Shown here: piece after piece, positions 25,706 to 33,210 of the stretch
Position numbering within the stretch: the first letter of the stretch is position 1
Layout of the letters: each line of letters opens with the position of its first letter
Assembly (NCBI GenBank): GCA_023151275.1
Contig: JAKLJI010000026.1
Coordinates: 1-40,242, forward strand
Length of the DNA: 40,242 bases
DNA from: Bacteroidia bacterium
GTDB taxonomy: Bacteria; Bacteroidota; Bacteroidia; UKL13-3
Direction: 5' to 3'
Notes under the pieces: model-generated
What the model saw: the letters and a program-made list of their open reading frames with translations, nothing else
The model's database searches: none
What the model was told of the DNA's origin: nothing
Made by a program: the position numbers and the translations under genes

Positions 25706-27335
25706 CCCCAAGTTGATTGCATTTCGTGTAGGTTCCAGCGCATTGCTTTTATATGTTGGTTTGATGGCCGGAGCTTTGATTTCGCTTCGCTTGAATTTTC
25801 CATTGCCTGTTTGGAGTTTTACTGGCCTTGTGATTTTTGGCCTAGCTTCTTGGTTGTTTTTTCGTAAAGAATCCTGCACAAGTGTTGAATCAGTTGGCTA
25901 TGCCATTCTGCCTCCATTGCTTGCCCTCTCATGTTTATGGATAGGAACCTGGAGCCAGGAACTTTTTTTTGATGCCATTTGGTACCACCACGATGGGGTT
26001 TACCAATTTGTATCCGGATGGAATCCCTATTCCGGTTCGGTGGAAGAATCAAAGACAGCTTACTGTGCAGATTATATCAACCATTTTCCAAAAGGGCATT
26101 GGGCCATAGGTGCACTTGCGTATCAACTTTTTACAAGTATTGAAGCTGGTAAAGGCTTTAATCTCTTTCTGATTTTGAGTGTGTTCCTGAGTGCACCTTT
26201 TTTATTGAAAAAGGGTTTCAACCTGAATGATTTTTGGGCCTGGGTAGGGGCTTTGATTTTAGCCTTAAATCCGGTGGCAACGCAAAACCTGTTTTCCTTT
26301 TATGCAGATGGACCCGTTGCCTCGCTAAGCTCCTTAGCCCTTTTGCATTTGTTCGCTTATTTCAAGGATAGGTCAGCGTCTTTTCTGTTTTTGATTCTTG
26401 CGGCTTGTTTTGGATTATTGAACCTAAAATTTAGTGCGGCTTTGGTTGGACTTCTTATTGGCCTTTTGGCATTTGCAGCCGGTTTTAAAGGCATTGAAAA
26501 GGAGCAAATCAAAAAACGTGCACTTGGCCTTCTTCTTTTTGCAGGCTTGGCTTTAATCCTTGCCGATTGGCATCCTTATATTACCAATTGGCAGGAGAAG
26601 GGCCATCCTTTGTATCCGGTAAGCAAACCTGATTTTTTCAAGGAGGACAATTACCCGGGCAATTTTGTTGGTAAGAATCGTGTTTTCAAATTTGCGTTTT
26701 CATTGTGGGCTGAGTCGGGTTGGATAAGGCATCCGGCCAATGCACAATTGAAATCCATTTTTGAATTTTCAGGTTTGGGAGTTTACGGAGATGGCTTGCC
26801 TGATTTATCGGGAATGGGCCCATTGTTTGCCGAAGCATTTACCTTGTCGCAGCTCCTTTTTATTTTCTGGCTGTTTTTGGGTGGCATTGATAGGAGACAA
26901 AAACTCAATCAGGCATTGGGTTTTGGTGTGCTTTGGATTTTTGTTTTGCTCATTCCCGAAGCTTGGATTTTTAGATATGTTCCCTGGCTTTGGTTGCTGG
27001 CGTTCTATCCAATTGCACTTGTTCTAAATGTTAAGGGCTGGAAATGGCCTGCCTATCTATTGGTATTACTTTTGGCATTTAATACCTATCGTATTTTGCC
27101 GGTGATTTTTAATAGTCAATATGCAAAAGCTTCAGAGCTAAAAAGGCAAATTGAGATGCTGAAGGGACATGAGGATTCGTATTCAATTGATGCCGGATGG
27201 TCGTACACCTTCAAAAACAGGTTAGGAGCCATGGGCATTGATACCTCCAAATTGATTTGGATAGCACCTGAGGATACGCCTTATGTTGAATTAAAGGGTT
27301 CCTTAGGTGGAAAATTCAAGGTAAAACATCAATAG
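25692..27335 (+). CDS. Polytopic membrane protein, possibly a GT-C-type glycosyltransferase
   Basis: A 547-residue protein with about a dozen hydrophobic segments and a soluble C-terminal tail. After the first membrane spans there is a loop with FFDAIWYHHDGVYQFVSGWN (about residues 94-113). Such an acidic loop after the first helices is typical of GT-C enzymes that use lipid-linked sugars, but no family signature I can name is certain, so the function is a guess. The start codon lies inside the end of the helicase gene (14-bp overlap) and is preceded by GAGGAGAG, so translation is probably coupled. I see no functional link to the helicase. The next gene, tdh, follows after 42 bp. Confidence 0.7.
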   Translation: MNRIDPKLIAFRVGSSALLLYVGLMAGALISLRLNFPLPVWSFTGLVIFGLASWLFFRKESCTSVESVGYAILPPLLALSCLWIGTWSQELFFDAIWYHHDGVYQFVSGWNPYSGSVEESKTAYCADYINHFPKGHWAIGALAYQLFTSIEAGKGFNLFLILSVFLSAPFLLKKGFNLNDFWAWVGALILALNPVATQNLFSFYADGPVASLSSLALLHLFAYFKDRSASFLFLILAACFGLLNLKFSAALVGLLIGLLAFAAGFKGIEKEQIKKRALGLLLFAGLALILADWHPYITNWQEKGHPLYPVSKPDFFKEDNYPGNFVGKNRVFKFAFSLWAESGWIRHPANAQLKSIFEFSGLGVYGDGLPDLSGMGPLFAEAFTLSQLLFIFWLFLGGIDRRQKLNQALGFGVLWIFVLLIPEAWIFRYVPWLWLLAFYPIALVLNVKGWKWPAYLLVLLLAFNTYRILPVIFNSQYAKASELKRQIEMLKGHEDSYSIDAGWSYTFKNRLGAMGIDTSKLIWIAPEDTPYVELKGSLGGKFKVKHQ

Positions 27336-27377
27336 AAAGAACCCTAATTTTTTATACGTTTGAAGACAAACTTAATC

Positions 27378-28328
27378 ATGGGTACGGAAAAAATTCTCAT
27401 TATAGGTTCGAATGGCCAGATTGGCCTTGAACTTGCAGCAAGCCTGCGCCAACATGTTGGATATGACAATGTGATTTGCAGCGATCTCAGGAAATTGGAT
27501 TTTCAAGAGGGGCCGTTTGAGTTGTTGGATGTTTTGGATAAAAACCGTTTTCTGGAGATTATCAAGAAGCACCAAATCACACAGGTTTATCTGCTGGCAG
27601 CGTTGTTAAGTGCCACGGCTGAGAAGAATCCTAAGTTTGCTTGGGATTTAAACATGAACGGCTTGTTTCATATCCTGGATGCAGCTAAAGAAGGTTTGAT
27701 TAAGAAAGTGTACTGGCCAAGCTCCATTGCAGTATTTGGTCCAAGCACTCCAAGGGCCAATACTCCCCAATATACCGTAATGGAACCCAATACCATTTAT
27801 GGCATTAGTAAACAAGCTGGAGAGCGTTTTTGTGAATACTACCATCAGAAGTACGGGGTTGATGTAAGAAGCATTCGCTACCCCGGATTAATTGGCTGGA
27901 AAAGTGCACCGGGTGGTGGAACCACAGATTATGCCGTACATATCTATCACGAGGCATTAAAAAGCAAAACCTATACTTCATTCCTGAAGGCTGGGACAAT
28001 TCTTCCGATGATGTATATGGATGATGCCATTCGTGCCACAATCAGTTTAATGGAAGCTCCCGCGGAATTGGTGAAAATCAGAAGCTCTTACAATATTGCC
28101 GGAATGAGCTTTGATCCGGAAGAAATTGCTGCAAGTATCCGGAAGTACATTCCTGAATTTACCATCAATTACGCCCCCGATTACAGGCAAGCAATTGCAG
28201 ATAGTTGGCCACAAAGCATTGATGATTCAGAAGCTCGTGAACATTGGGGCTGGAAACCGGAGTTTGATTTAGATAAAATGACTCAGGTGATGCTTGAAAA
28301 TCTAAAAGCAACATCCTCGCAGTCTTAA
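27378..28328 (+). CDS. tdh: L-threonine 3-dehydrogenase, NAD-dependent epimerase type
   Basis: Oxidises L-threonine to 2-amino-3-oxobutanoate with NAD, the step before Kbl. The 316-residue chain is of the extended short-chain (epimerase-like) type known from Flavobacterium frigidimaris and others, not the zinc medium-chain type. Visible are the Rossmann loop GSNGQIG (10-16), LAALLSATAEKNP, the serine in WPSSIAVFGP (113-122), the catalytic YGISK (Y141, K145), and substrate-loop residues in RYPGLIGWKSAPGGGTTDY. The C-terminal ADSWPQSIDDSEAR is typical of this family. The ATG at 27378 begins two residues before the first beta-strand; the frame upstream has only a TTG. A terminator follows. The partner kbl is about 18 kb away on the other strand. 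Confidence 0.93.
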   Translation: MGTEKILIIGSNGQIGLELAASLRQHVGYDNVICSDLRKLDFQEGPFELLDVLDKNRFLEIIKKHQITQVYLLAALLSATAEKNPKFAWDLNMNGLFHILDAAKEGLIKKVYWPSSIAVFGPSTPRANTPQYTVMEPNTIYGISKQAGERFCEYYHQKYGVDVRSIRYPGLIGWKSAPGGGTTDYAVHIYHEALKSKTYTSFLKAGTILPMMYMDDAIRATISLMEAPAELVKIRSSYNIAGMSFDPEEIAASIRKYIPEFTINYAPDYRQAIADSWPQSIDDSEAREHWGWKPEFDLDKMTQVMLENLKATSSQS

Positions 28329-28334
28329 CTTACT

Positions 28335-28367
28335 AATAGCCGGCTTAATGGGTTGGCTATTTTTTTA
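28335..28367 (+). terminator. Terminator of tdh
   Basis: Arms AATAGCC (28335-28341) and GGCTATT (28355-28361) with a 13-nt loop, followed by a T-run on the plus strand. It lies seven bases past the tdh stop codon. Confidence 0.75.
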
Positions 28368-28385
28368 CCTAATTGGGGTAAATGC

Positions 28386-28508
28386 TCAATGGCAGCCGCA
28401 ATCGGCTTTGTTACAAGAACTACTTTTTTTGGAAGGAATTGCCCGTTTTATCAAATAGGCCGCTGCCAATCCAACTATCACACCAACTACAATTATTTGC
28501 CAATCCAT
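28386..28508 (-). CDS. FeoB-associated Cys-rich membrane protein
   Basis: A 40-residue protein: one membrane helix (about residues 5-20, IIVVGVIVGLAAAYLI) after a short MDWQ start, then a basic stretch and a cysteine-rich tail (C32, C37, C39 in SSCNKADCGCH). This is the layout of the small family found next to the ferrous iron transporter FeoB in many Bacteroidota. The tail may bind iron or another metal (inference). The start codon comes one base after the stop of the metallo-hydrolase gene (TAG T ATG), so it is translated in the same operon. FeoB itself is not in the window, so the usual partner is missing here. Confidence 0.82.
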   Translation of the reverse strand: MDWQIIVVGVIVGLAAAYLIKRAIPSKKSSSCNKADCGCH

Positions 28509-28509
28509 A

Positions 28510-29148
28510 CTAGCGAAGGTAGGGGTTATTCAGCTTTTCTTCTCCAAGTGTAGTGGAAGGTCCGTGGCCTGAAAAGACAATGCACTCGTCCGGTAGTTTG
28601 AAAAGTACCTGCTTGATACTGTCAATCAATTGCTGGTGATTGCCACCGGGTAAATCCGTTCGTCCAATGCTTTGCTTGAATAAAACATCTCCAGCCAGCA
28701 AAATTTTGCTTTCTTTCTGGTAAAAAGAAACGGATGCAACGGAGTGTCCCGGTGTGAAAAGCACTTGGAAAGAGGTATTGCCAAATTTGATTTTCGAGTT
28801 GGGTTCCAGAAAAATCAGGTTTTCAGGAACTTGTGGCTTGGGGATGCCAAACATGGCAGCAAATGCGCTATTGCCCGTATAGGTTTTTAACTCTCCCTGG
28901 TGAAGATGGAGCGGAAGTTTCCAGGTATCAATCACAAAGTCATTTCCAAGCACATGGTCAATATGGCAATGGGTGTTTACGAGCAATTCCGGTTTCAGCT
29001 TATTTTCTTCAATAAAGGATTTCAATTGTTCCTTTTCCTCAGGGAAATAGCATCCCGGGTCAACCACCATGCATGAACCGGTTTCATCCCATAACACATA
29101 GGTGTTTTCCTGAAAATGATTGAATGTAAATCCTTGAATATGAAGCAT
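28510..29148 (-). CDS. MBL-fold metallo-hydrolase, glyoxalase II-like
   Basis: A 212-residue cytosolic hydrolase of the metallo-beta-lactamase fold. The metal motif THCHIDH (H60, H62, D64, H65) is intact. Other fold landmarks are VVDPGCYFP, FTPGHSVASVSFY, LAGDVLFKQSIGRTD and SGHGPSTTLGEEK. The sequence fits the small glyoxalase II-like/YcbL group that acts on thioesters or similar substrates, but the exact substrate is unknown. It starts 8 bp after yidD and is followed after one base by the FeoB-associated small protein gene, so it belongs to the rpmH-rnpA-yidD transcription group. Confidence 0.9.
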   Translation of the reverse strand: MLHIQGFTFNHFQENTYVLWDETGSCMVVDPGCYFPEEKEQLKSFIEENKLKPELLVNTHCHIDHVLGNDFVIDTWKLPLHLHQGELKTYTGNSAFAAMFGIPKPQVPENLIFLEPNSKIKFGNTSFQVLFTPGHSVASVSFYQKESKILLAGDVLFKQSIGRTDLPGGNHQQLIDSIKQVLFKLPDECIVFSGHGPSTTLGEEKLNNPYLR

Positions 29149-29156
29149 GATGTTGG

Positions 29157-29390
29157 TTAAGGTAAAGGGTCATGTCCATGGCCACCCCAGGGGCCACAGC
29201 TCGAAATTCGTTTTAAACTCAGCCAAAAGGCTTTAATGAGATTGTATTTTTGAAATGCCTGAATAGCATATTCACTGCAGGTAGGGGTGTACCGGCATGC
29301 ATTGGGTAACAAAGGCGAAATAAACCATTGATACAGTTTAATGGTCAGCAGAAAGGGTAGGCTGATTGCTTTTTTGAATACGTTCAACAA
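29157..29390 (-). CDS. yidD: Membrane protein insertion efficiency factor YidD
   Basis: A 77-residue protein peripheral to the inner membrane that helps YidC insert membrane proteins. The family core is complete: [31 protein letters not shown], and [15 protein letters not shown] at the C-terminus, with the three cysteines conserved. Its start lies inside rnpA (53-bp overlap in another frame), as is common in the rpmH-rnpA-yidD cluster. yidC itself, often next in line, is absent. A metallo-hydrolase gene follows instead. Confidence 0.94.
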   Translation of the reverse strand: MLNVFKKAISLPFLLTIKLYQWFISPLLPNACRYTPTCSEYAIQAFQKYNLIKAFWLSLKRISSCGPWGGHGHDPLP

Positions 29391-29754
29391 GTCGGTTCAG
29401 ATTATGCAGAAAGTGCTGCTTAGTTTCTGCAAAGTTAAGATTTTCAGGTCCTGAATAGGAAATCATCAGGACAAGGTGTTTGTTTTGGCTTTCCAGTTCC
29501 GTAACAAGCAGGGATTTATTCAAGCGGTAAAGTTCGCGCAATTGTCTTTTTATGCGGTTTCGGGTATGGCTTCGTTTGTACCTTCTTTTGGGCACTAAAA
29601 AAAGAACCTGGCAAGGAACGGGCAATTGGTCATTCCCAATCCAACTAAACCTCACCGGGCCAGCATTCAAATAGGGATTTCCCTTTTTAAACAAATCGGC
29701 AATCAGGTACCTGTTGCAGAGTTTTTCTGATTTTGGAAATTCCTGTCCAGCCAT
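29338..29754 (-). CDS. rnpA: Ribonuclease P protein component
   Basis: A 138-residue basic protein that joins RNase P RNA to process tRNA 5' ends. The start region [21 protein letters not shown] matches the family opening. The RNA-binding RNR motif appears as [18 protein letters not shown] (about residues 59-76). The C-terminal part is somewhat longer than in E. coli RnpA and overlaps yidD. The start codon lies only two bases after the run of U that ends the rpmH terminator hairpin, leaving no room for a ribosome site of its own if that terminator works. Confidence 0.93.
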   Translation of the reverse strand: MAGQEFPKSEKLCNRYLIADLFKKGNPYLNAGPVRFSWIGNDQLPVPCQVLFLVPKRRYKRSHTRNRIKRQLRELYRLNKSLLVTELESQNKHLVLMISYSGPENLNFAETKQHFLHNLNRLVERIQKSNQPTLSADH

Positions 29755-29756
29755 CT

Positions 29757-29780
29757 AAAAAAAAATCCGCCAGAGGCGGA
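29757..29780 (-). terminator. Terminator or attenuator between rpmH and rnpA
   Basis: Arms TCCGCC (29766-29771) and GGCGGA (29775-29780) with a 3-nt loop. On the minus strand a run of nine T (29765-29757) follows. It ends two bases before the rnpA ATG, so partial read-through would set the ratio of L34 to RnpA. Confidence 0.8.
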
Positions 29781-29814
29781 TAATATTGTTTTGAAATAAA
29801 TGGAAATGGGCCAA

Positions 29815-29976
29815 TTATTTCTTGTGACGTTTTTCGTCGGATACAGTAAGTTTTTTGCGGCCACGGGCTCTGCGCGCAGCTAACACTTTCCTGCCGGACT
29901 CACTAGCCATTCTTTCACGGAATCCATGCTTATTTCTTCTTTTTCTGATCGACGGGTTAAAAGTTGGTTGTGCCAT
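29815..29976 (-). CDS. rpmH: Large ribosomal subunit protein bL34
   Basis: A 53-residue, very basic protein of the large ribosomal subunit. It translates as [19 protein letters not shown] followed by [20 protein letters not shown] and [14 protein letters not shown], the standard L34 pattern with a slightly extended C-terminus usual in Bacteroidota. It heads the minus-strand group rpmH-rnpA-yidD-hydrolase-small membrane protein. A terminator-like hairpin separates it from rnpA. Confidence 0.96.
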   Translation of the reverse strand: MAQPTFNPSIRKRRNKHGFRERMASESGRKVLAARRARGRKKLTVSDEKRHKK

Positions 29977-30058
29977 GACCTTTAGTTTTTTTAAGGACTG
30001 CGAAGATAGGAATATTATTCGTTATCGCAAGTGGATTTTCAAATTTTCAGGACAAATG

Positions 30059-30095
30059 AAAAAAAAAGCTGCCAACCTCCGGTTGACAGCTTTTT
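30059..30095 (-). terminator. Terminator of the small lipoprotein gene
   Basis: AGCTGCCAACC (30067-30077) pairs with GGTTGACAGCT (30081-30091), with one mismatch and a 3-nt loop. On the minus strand it is followed by a run of eight to nine T. Confidence 0.88.
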
Positions 30096-30113
30096 CCGTC
30101 CTAATTGGTGAAA

Positions 30114-30305
30114 TTAGTTAGCAGGAGCAGCAGTTGTGTCCATTGGCATAGCAGTAGTGTCTACAGCCATAGCAGCAGTGTCAACAGCAACTTCTTCAGT
30201 AGCAGGAGCTTCAGTAGCAGGAGCTTCAGCAGGTTTGGTTTCACCACCGCAAGCTACGATAGCCAACATAGCAGAAGCGGCAAGGATTGATAATACTTTT
30301 TTCAT
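30114..30305 (-). CDS. Small Ala/Thr-rich lipoprotein
   Basis: A 63-residue precursor with a signal peptide ending in a lipobox (AIVAC, lipidated Cys19). The mature part is low-complexity and repetitive: PAEAPATEAPATEE, then three versions of VDTxAM (VDTAAM, VDTTAM, MDTTAA). No known domain. The gene has its own terminator and stands alone, typical of an abundant small envelope lipoprotein. Function unknown. The acidic repeat carries no cysteine or aromatic residue after the lipid anchor. Confidence 0.8.
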   Translation of the reverse strand: MKKVLSILAASAMLAIVACGGETKPAEAPATEAPATEEVAVDTAAMAVDTTAMPMDTTAAPAN

Positions 30306-30377
30306 TTTGCTTTTTGTTATTTGATTTCTAAAATTCGTTGCAAATATACAAGTCAGAAAAAAAATGTCAACAGTTTT

Positions 30378-31688
30378 TTATTTTTTTCTGAAAAAAATCT
30401 GAATTGGAACTCCGTTAAAATCATAGTTTTCCCTCAACTTGTTCTCCAAATAGCGCTTGTAGCTGTCGTTGATGTATTGCGGAAGGTTGCAAAACATAGC
30501 AAATTTTGGGGTTTTCCCTGGCAATTGTGTGATGTATTTGATTTTTACAAACTTGCCTTTCACCGATGGTGGTGGATATGCATCAATCACATTTTTGAAG
30601 AAATCATTCAACTCATGGGTGGCAATTCTCCGACTTCTGTTCTCGTAAACTTTCAGTGCATCTTCAACTACTTTAAATATCCTTTGCTTTTCTATGGCCG
30701 AAATGAACAATACGGGAACATCATCAAATGGACGAAGTCGCTCACGAATGGCAAGTTCAAAGGTTCTGGCAGTTTTGGTGTCTTTTTCAACCAGGTCCCA
30801 TTTGTTTACCACAACCATTAAGCCTTTCGAGTTTTTTACGGCTAAGTTTACAAGGTTAAGGTCTTGTTGATCCAATCCAACATTGGCATCAATAACCAAA
30901 ACAGCCACATCACAGTCTTCCAGGGCACGAATAGAGCGCATTACAGAATAAAACTCAATATCCTCTTCTACCTTCTTCTTCCTGCGAATTCCCGCGGTAT
31001 CCACAAGAATCAATTCTTTGCCATACAAATTGTAATGGGAGTGAATGGCATCCCGTGTTGTTCCGGCAATTTCAGTCACAATGTTTCGGTCTTCACCCAG
31101 AAGGGCATTCACCAACGAGGATTTGCCAACATTTGGTCGGCCAAGAACTGCAATTTTAGGTAGGGCCACTTCTTCGGTTTCAACCAAATCTTCTGCCGGA
31201 AGTAGTTTGATTATTTCATCCAGCAAATCTCCGGTACCACTTCCTGATGCCGAAGAAATTTCATGCAATTCCTTAAAGCCCAGACTGTAAAATTCTGCTG
31301 CATTTAACGAGCTTTCAAAATTATCTACCTTATTGGCAACCAATAAAACAGGTTTTTTGCTTCTGCGTAGTAAATCGGCGAAGGTGCTATCTAAATCGGT
31401 AACACCAGTTTGGGCATCTACCATGAACAATAGCAAATCGGCTTCTTGTATGGCAATTTTTACCTGCTGACGAATTGCAGCTTCAAAAAGATCCTCACTA
31501 TCCGGTACGTATCCGCCCGTATCAATTAATACAAATTCACGGGTTTGCCATTCTGCTTTTCCATAATGACGGTCGCGTGTTACTCCGCTGAAATCATCTA
31601 CAATGGCTTTACGGTCGCCCATAATACGGTTGAAGAGGGTAGATTTACCCACGTTCGGTCTTCCAACAATGGCAACAATATTTCCCAC
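30378..31688 (-). CDS. der: Ribosome biogenesis GTPase Der
   Basis: A 436-residue GTPase with two G domains in tandem and a KH-like C-terminal domain, required to mature the 50S subunit. Domain 1: GRPNVGKST (9-17), DTGG, NKVD. Domain 2: GRPNVGKSS (about 183-191), [17 protein letters not shown]. The C-terminal part (from about 350, with [17 protein letters not shown]) is the KH-like domain and ends in a basic tail. Length and motifs are normal. It is followed upstream by era on the same strand, so two ribosome-assembly GTPases lie side by side. Confidence 0.96.
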   Translation of the reverse strand: MGNIVAIVGRPNVGKSTLFNRIMGDRKAIVDDFSGVTRDRHYGKAEWQTREFVLIDTGGYVPDSEDLFEAAIRQQVKIAIQEADLLLFMVDAQTGVTDLDSTFADLLRRSKKPVLLVANKVDNFESSLNAAEFYSLGFKELHEISSASGSGTGDLLDEIIKLLPAEDLVETEEVALPKIAVLGRPNVGKSSLVNALLGEDRNIVTEIAGTTRDAIHSHYNLYGKELILVDTAGIRRKKKVEEDIEFYSVMRSIRALEDCDVAVLVIDANVGLDQQDLNLVNLAVKNSKGLMVVVNKWDLVEKDTKTARTFELAIRERLRPFDDVPVLFISAIEKQRIFKVVEDALKVYENRSRRIATHELNDFFKNVIDAYPPPSVKGKFVKIKYITQLPGKTPKFAMFCNLPQYINDSYKRYLENKLRENYDFNGVPIQIFFRKK

Positions 31689-31765
31689 AGTTTCAAAAAA
31701 TTAGCCCGCAAAGTTAGGCAATTCAATTGGTATCCCGAAATTTAAGCTCGAATCAATGTGCGCTC

Positions 31766-32647
31766 TTATTCGCTTTCGTACCCAAACTGCTTCAGCAAAT
31801 AGTCGTTATCGCGCCAGTCCTCTTTTACTTTTACATAGGTTTGAAGAAATATTTTTTTTCTGAAAAATTTCTCCAAATCCCGTCTTGCAGCTATGCCCAT
31901 GTTTTTAATTGCGATACCACCTTTCCCAATGAGAATTTGTTTTTGGGAGTCACGCATAACATAAATCAAAGCAGAGATACGAATGATATCCGGATCTTCT
32001 TTGAAGCTTTCAATCTCAACCTGAACAGAATACGGAACTTCTTCCTTGTAGCGTAGCATTATTTTTTCGCGAATGATTTCCGATGCTACAAAGCGTTCCG
32101 ATTTATCTGTAAGTTGATCCTGATCGTAAAAAGGTGCGCCCTCCGGCAGGTACTCTAAAATGCAGTTTACAAGGGTGTCGGTATTGAATTTGTTGGAGGC
32201 TGAGGCCGGTATAATTCGTGAAAATATTTTTTTCTCCTCCCAAAAAGCCAATTTGCTTGCTACTTCTTCCTGGCTATGTTCATCAATTTTATTGAGAACC
32301 ATAATCATGGGTGTTTCAATCAATTTAAGCTTCTCAATCAGGTCTTCTTCTTCGTTGTAGGATTCAAAATCAGACATAAACAAAACCAGGTCAGAATCAG
32401 CTAAGCTCTCATTCACAAACTTCATCATGCTGCCTTGCAGTTTGTAGCGTGGCTGGATAATTCCCGGGGTATCTGAGAATACAATTTGGCAGGCAGGTGT
32501 GTTGTAAATGCCCTTTATCCGGTGCCGGGTAGTTTGTGCCTTCTGAGTGGCAATGGATAATTTCTCGCCCAAAATGGCATTTAGTAAAGTTGATTTGCCC
32601 ACATTGGGTTTGCCGATGATTGATACGAATCCGGATTTAAATGACAT
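31766..32647 (-). CDS. era: GTPase Era
   Basis: A 293-residue GTPase that binds the 3' end of 16S rRNA during 30S assembly. The G domain has [12 protein letters not shown] (12-23), TTRHRIKGI, DTPGI and NKID. The C-terminal KH domain has LIGKGGIAIKNMGIAARRDLE and VKVKEDWRDN. Complete and of normal length. It lies 77 bp upstream of der on the same strand, and a small membrane protein gene lies 33 bp upstream of it. Confidence 0.96.
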   Translation of the reverse strand: MSFKSGFVSIIGKPNVGKSTLLNAILGEKLSIATQKAQTTRHRIKGIYNTPACQIVFSDTPGIIQPRYKLQGSMMKFVNESLADSDLVLFMSDFESYNEEEDLIEKLKLIETPMIMVLNKIDEHSQEEVASKLAFWEEKKIFSRIIPASASNKFNTDTLVNCILEYLPEGAPFYDQDQLTDKSERFVASEIIREKIMLRYKEEVPYSVQVEIESFKEDPDIIRISALIYVMRDSQKQILIGKGGIAIKNMGIAARRDLEKFFRKKIFLQTYVKVKEDWRDNDYLLKQFGYESE

Positions 32648-32680
32648 ACTGCAAAGAAAGGGAAAAGCGGTTGCTTCTTC

Positions 32681-32917
32681 TTAGTGGGCCCCAGGTTTCC
32701 TTCCAAATAATACAATGATGGATGCAAAACATAGGCCACCTAATGCCAATTGTTGGGTGCTGCTTAGTCTAATTTCGAAATCTGGACTTAGGAAAATTCG
32801 GGTGAATGCATCTTGTTCATTTCCCCAAAACAAGAGAAAGAGTCCGGTTAACAGAATCAAAATTCCGCCTAATAGTAAGCCGAATCCTTGTAAGCGTTCC
32901 CGGAAATTTTGAAACAT
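32681..32917 (-). CDS. Small two-helix membrane protein
   Basis: A 78-residue protein from the ATG at 32917. Two hydrophobic helices (about 12-32, GLLLGGILILLTGLFLLFW, and 56-72) are joined by a loop containing QDAFTRIFLSPDF. It ends in a short basic tail. I do not recognise a family. It shares the strand and short spacing of era, so it may be co-transcribed, but no functional link is visible. Confidence 0.55.
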   Translation of the reverse strand: MFQNFRERLQGFGLLLGGILILLTGLFLLFWGNEQDAFTRIFLSPDFEIRLSSTQQLALGGLCFASIIVLFGRKPGAH

Positions 32918-33008
32918 GAAGCAAATTAGCAATTTTATTTTGCAGTTTGAATCAGTTTTTCGTCAGCTCAAAGGTGGAAATCCCTTTTAATTGAACACTT
33001 TAGGGCAT

Positions 33009-33030
33009 AAAAAAAGCCCTTTCAAGGGCT
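33009..33030 (-). terminator. Terminator after the initiator tRNA
   Basis: Arms AGCCCTT (33015-33021) and AAGGGCT (33024-33030) with a very short loop. On the minus strand seven T follow. It lies 10 bp past the tRNA 3' end. Confidence 0.82.
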
Positions 33031-33039
33031 TTTCTCTAG

Positions 33040-33111
<72 letters not shown>

Positions 33112-33210
33112 ATTTGGGACTGCAAAAGTAGGGTAAACTCTGATATTGCCAAAGTATTTATGAGAAAATTTCTTGAGTTGATGGTTTGTGTCTGGTATTC
33201 AGGTTGATAA

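Noticed and set aside
28353-28553. Plus-strand open frame opposite the end of the metallo-hydrolase
   Set aside because: It is antisense to the 40-aa FeoB-associated gene and the hydrolase, and its translation has no family-like pattern.
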